A stretch of 64,000 nt of DNA from Flavobacterium sp. LHD-85 (lineage in GTDB: Bacteria > Bacteroidota > Bacteroidia > Flavobacteriales > Flavobacteriaceae), in the NCBI RefSeq assembly GCF_030929595.1, contig NZ_JAVFVR010000005.1, positions 186,001-250,000 on the forward strand, given 5' to 3'. The notes beneath the pieces are model-generated. The model was not told the origin of the DNA, made no database searches, and saw only the letters and a program-made list of their open reading frames with translations. Made by a program: the position numbers and the translations under genes. Shown one piece after another: positions 61,000-64,000 of this stretch (position 1 is the first letter of the stretch; each line of letters begins with the position of its first letter).

Positions 61000-63486
61000 T
61001 TAATAGCATAAATCGAAAATGATTTTTTCATCAGGTAAGATAAAACTATTGTTTTTCCAAAAATCTAAATTTTCTGGAATAGAATTATTTAAACCAATTT
61101 TTAAAAGCGGTCGATTAAGTTTTTCAGTATTTATCGTTTTAACTTCTGTAGACATTAGATTGTTGACATTATAGGTGTCGTATAAAAAGGAATTATCAGC
61201 CGTTGAAGTGATAATCGATTTGTCGATTACATTGAGATAATTTATAAAATATTTTCCATCTGATAGTTTATATGTTATTGTGATTTTATGATTCATTTGT
61301 GCAGTTTTACCAACCTGATTTTTTAATTCAAATGGTTCTCTGGTAACACAATGTTCATACTTTAATACAGCAAATGTTTGTGTGTCGATATATAAAACTC
61401 CCGATGACTTTTTTGGTGCAGGATAACCATAACCCGTAGAATATGCACCTGGTTCATTGTTCTGGAAGCTTATTTTGTAAACTTTCTGGTCGTTGTAAGG
61501 AACAATGCCTTCTTTTTTTAGCGTATAAGAAGCTGGTTTATAAAGTACATTGGCTTTGCTCAGAATAAGATCACGATCAAACAGAAAAGCAAAAGTGGCC
61601 ATGCTGCCGAGTTTGTTTTTAGAAGTATTTTTAATAATCTCGTGAGTTTGCTGTATTTCTCCAAATATTTTTTCTTCAGGATTATTAACGCCTTTCATTC
61701 CTATTGAATTATAGGTTGCTATAATTGATTCGTCATGAGAAATAACTTCATTGTTTTTAATCACTTGATTGCGGAAGAAAAATGTCTGATTATACGGGTT
61801 CTGATCGCAATTAAGTTCAACATTAATCAGAGCTTTTGCTACTATTTCTTCTGCAGATAATGGTTTTGAGGTCGAACTTATTACAACTTCATTTAAATTA
61901 ATAGTTTGAAAATGAAATGGTTTTAATTTTACTTTTACAAAATGTTTATTAGCATCAACAAGATTTTTAATTGAAATCGTATCTGAAATATATCCAAAAG
62001 CCGATACAATAATTTTGTTGTTGAAATTAGCTTTATCTATTAGCAGAGAAAATACGCCTTCCTTATTTGCTAGAATATTTTTGTTCGTTTGTGGTATTGA
62101 GATGTCAGCATTAGCAATTATTTTATGATTTTTAAAATCGTTTATTTTTCCATTTATTGTAAATGCATCGTTTTGCGTTTGCACATAATTTTCTTTTTCA
62201 AATAATCTAGCTTCAGGCTGATATGATTTTTTAATAAAAAAAAGACCGTCAAAAATGGTATTCCATCTTGCTTTTATTGGTATGTTTCCTAATGCGGAGC
62301 AGTAATAACGATTAGTTTCTTTCTTGTCAAATTCGAAAAAAACTTTGTTATAACCTTTATTTGCATTTTGTTGTTCGATGCTATTTTCAGGAGGAGTAAG
62401 AATTGGAAGAGTTTTACCATCTACGCGTCCGTACAATCCTTCGTAAGAAGAAAACGCAATACTATAAATTTCATCTTTAAAATAATTTTTTAGAAAACCA
62501 CCCATTGGTAATGCTCCTTCAAGAAGTTTAGCTCCTTCTCCGGGAATATAATCTGTAAAACCAGTGGTTTTAAGCTCAATGTCTGACTGCTTTTGCAAAT
62601 AACTTTCAGTTACTTCAGTAAATTCTGTTTGGTCGATATTTTTAGAAAAATGATAAGAAGCTCCCCAGCAAATTATTTTTTCATTTGGATACATTTCAGA
62701 TAAGAAAATCAAATTTTTTGACATTTGCTCGTCTCTCGGATTTTGAACCGCAATTTTTTGGTTTTGCAATTGCATGACTTCAAAATTGACATCAGAAATT
62801 TTACTATTGATGACCTGTTTCAGCATTTTTTCATAAAAAGTCGGGTTTTGTATTTCTTTTAGAGCGTTTACCAGAACATTAAAATCTTGATACAAATCGG
62901 TAGAATCTTTTTTGTTGTTGGCAATGCTTTCCAAGTCTCTAAAAACAAAAGCTTTTTCTATTCTTGTCAAACTGTTTTTTGCAATATTAATTTTTCTGTT
63001 TTTGATCAAATCAGTTAGATCATTCATAAAATGATTCGAAAAAAGAATTCCTTCCTGGCTGTCAAAACCTAAGATCTTTATAGTGTCTTTTTGTTTGGCG
63101 CGTTCTTCAATATAGAGAAGTAAATTTTGAAATGCTTTGGTATCAGACCATATATCTATAATACTTTGGTCGAAAACCTCGAACGAAGTCTTTTTTTTCG
63201 AATATTCTTGAAATGCTTTGTACTGGTCATACAATCCACTTTCAAAGGCAATAGCATTGTATTTCTGTTTTTCGTGCAGATATTTTATGATATTCACTTT
63301 TTCATCAAAAGTAGCTCCGTCACCGTGAGATTGTTCTCCCAGTAAAACGATTTTCTTATTTTTAAGGATGGTGTCTAAAAACGGATAGGCATTGTTGTCA
63401 ATTTTGGAATACTTGCCTGATATTGTATTTTGTGAAAAAGTTAGATTTAAAAGTAAAACACAGAATAGCGTAAAATAAAATTTCAT
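61000..63486 (-). CDS. Erythromycin-esterase-like domain fused to a carboxypeptidase-like domain, exported
   Basis: 828 aa. Signal peptide ends at TFSQ. Residues 40-400: Ere fold with LLGEQSHGDGATF (Glu51, His54), AFESGLYD (Glu82), and ICWGASYHFSKN. Residues about 440-530: carboxypeptidase-regulatory beta domain (TINGKINDFKNHKIIANADI). 530-828: a C-terminal part often found after that domain, of unknown role. The Ere domain opens esters or macrolactones in known members; here a resistance role is uncertain. Confidence 0.82.
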   Translation of the reverse strand: MKFYFTLFCVLLLNLTFSQNTISGKYSKIDNNAYPFLDTILKNKKIVLLGEQSHGDGATFDEKVNIIKYLHEKQKYNAIAFESGLYDQYKAFQEYSKKKTSFEVFDQSIIDIWSDTKAFQNLLLYIEERAKQKDTIKILGFDSQEGILFSNHFMNDLTDLIKNRKINIAKNSLTRIEKAFVFRDLESIANNKKDSTDLYQDFNVLVNALKEIQNPTFYEKMLKQVINSKISDVNFEVMQLQNQKIAVQNPRDEQMSKNLIFLSEMYPNEKIICWGASYHFSKNIDQTEFTEVTESYLQKQSDIELKTTGFTDYIPGEGAKLLEGALPMGGFLKNYFKDEIYSIAFSSYEGLYGRVDGKTLPILTPPENSIEQQNANKGYNKVFFEFDKKETNRYYCSALGNIPIKARWNTIFDGLFFIKKSYQPEARLFEKENYVQTQNDAFTINGKINDFKNHKIIANADISIPQTNKNILANKEGVFSLLIDKANFNNKIIVSAFGYISDTISIKNLVDANKHFVKVKLKPFHFQTINLNEVVISSTSKPLSAEEIVAKALINVELNCDQNPYNQTFFFRNQVIKNNEVISHDESIIATYNSIGMKGVNNPEEKIFGEIQQTHEIIKNTSKNKLGSMATFAFLFDRDLILSKANVLYKPASYTLKKEGIVPYNDQKVYKISFQNNEPGAYSTGYGYPAPKKSSGVLYIDTQTFAVLKYEHCVTREPFELKNQVGKTAQMNHKITITYKLSDGKYFINYLNVIDKSIITSTADNSFLYDTYNVNNLMSTEVKTINTEKLNRPLLKIGLNNSIPENLDFWKNNSFILPDEKIIFDLCY

Positions 63487-63716
63487 GATCTATTAGTTTT
63501 CTAACCAGAATTCTCTCGATTAGATTTTAAATTGTTTAAGGAAAATTCGTTCTAAAAGTAGTGCAATAATTTATTGTTTTTAGTTTTTTTTCTGACATTT
63601 CTTTTTAATTTTTGTAGATAACCAAAAACTGCTTTGCATACAATTTTATCAGTTTTTATATTTTTATAATTTCTAATAATAGTATAAAAAATTATACTTT
63701 CGTAAAATGAACTTAC

Positions 63717-64000
63717 TTCGAAAAATACTTTTCCCATTCGCTATTTTATACGGATTCATAACTTCAATCCGTAATTTTCTTTTTGATAAAGGAATTTTAA
63801 AATCGACTTCATTTGATCTACCAGTAATTGCGGTTGGAAATCTAAGTGTTGGCGGAACTGGAAAAACGCCTCAAATCGAATATTTGATCCGTTTATTGTC
63901 TGATAAATATAAAGTTGCCACTTTGAGCCGTGGTTATAAAAGAAAGTCAGAAGGTTTTGTTTTGGCTGATGAAAATTCGAATGCTGAAATTTTGGGAGAT
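63717..64000 (+). CDS. lpxK: Tetraacyldisaccharide 4'-kinase (5' part, runs out of window)
   Basis: 94 codons present. N-terminal membrane-associated helix (MNLLRKILFPFAILYGFITS), then VIAVGNLSVGGTGKTP, which contains the Walker A of LpxK, and SRGYKRKSEG. It phosphorylates the lipid A precursor at the inner membrane. A near -7 box, TACTTTCG (63706-63713), is close to the start. The rest lies outside the window. Confidence 0.92.

Overview
The window is about 64 kb of AT-rich DNA from a Flavobacterium-like member of the Bacteroidota. Three things support this. Many genes are preceded by the Bacteroidota -7 promoter box TAnnTTTG. The gene families are typical of the group (TonB-dependent receptors, HmuY and META-type lipoproteins, a class I-like HMG-CoA reductase with type 1 Idi, COG2509, DUF6607). 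The intergenic DNA is full of small palindromic repeats common in flavobacteria. The sequence carries no rRNA, IS element, prophage or CRISPR array. It reads as ordinary chromosome, with housekeeping genes broken up by small accessory modules.

Layout. 1-3.1 kb: kdsD (cut by the window edge) divergent from recQ. 3.1-7.2 kb: a small conserved protein, a COG2509 flavoprotein, and a SUKH/SMI1-KNR4 protein followed by an acidic unknown protein. 7.2-11.6 kb: quinone oxidoreductase, exported cupin, exported Xaa-Pro aminopeptidase and a META lipoprotein. 11.6-14.4 kb: an ECF42-type sigma factor with its DGPF/YCII and AhpD-like partners, enclosed by two inverted copies of a composite palindromic repeat. 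14.4-15.6 kb: msrB-msrA, both exported. 15.9-18.7 kb: idi, a PTPS-family enzyme, bcp, manA and a small protein. 18.7-19.0 kb: two identical tRNA-Thr(UGU) genes, each with its own promoter and terminator. 19.1-31.8 kb: HMG-CoA reductase, lipoproteins, patatin, htpG, an OmpA lipoprotein, a thioredoxin-like gene between two direct repeats, an ABC ATPase and an S9 peptidase. 32-39.4 kb: fabH, a GIY-YIG gene between 91-bp direct repeats, cutC, an outer-membrane receptor and argS. 39.7-45.1 kb: a probable heme/iron uptake locus (DUF6607 divergent from a TonB receptor and HmuY). 45.4-50 kb: a tightly packed SGNH / LysM-SGNH / MBOAT operon, probably for O-acylation of a cell-envelope glycan. 50.2-64 kb: ffh, folD, corA, a small self-regulated-looking operon (membrane protein, HTH_34 regulator, DUF4173), rluF, a monooxygenase-like protein, an alpha/beta hydrolase, a coiled-coil protein paired with Nif3, an erythromycin-esterase fusion, and lpxK (cut by the window end).

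The observations I rate highest are: the SGNH/LysM/MBOAT cassette with a LysM inside one SGNH fold and an extra hydrophobic insertion in the MBOAT; the GIY-YIG gene in a 664-bp unit between long direct repeats; the ECF42 module inside inverted composite repeats; loss of the expected zinc ligands in both RecQ and the CT398-like protein; and a 24-bp operator/promoter motif shared by two sites in the HTH_34 operon. All assignments come from reading the sequence and recalling families; no searches were run.
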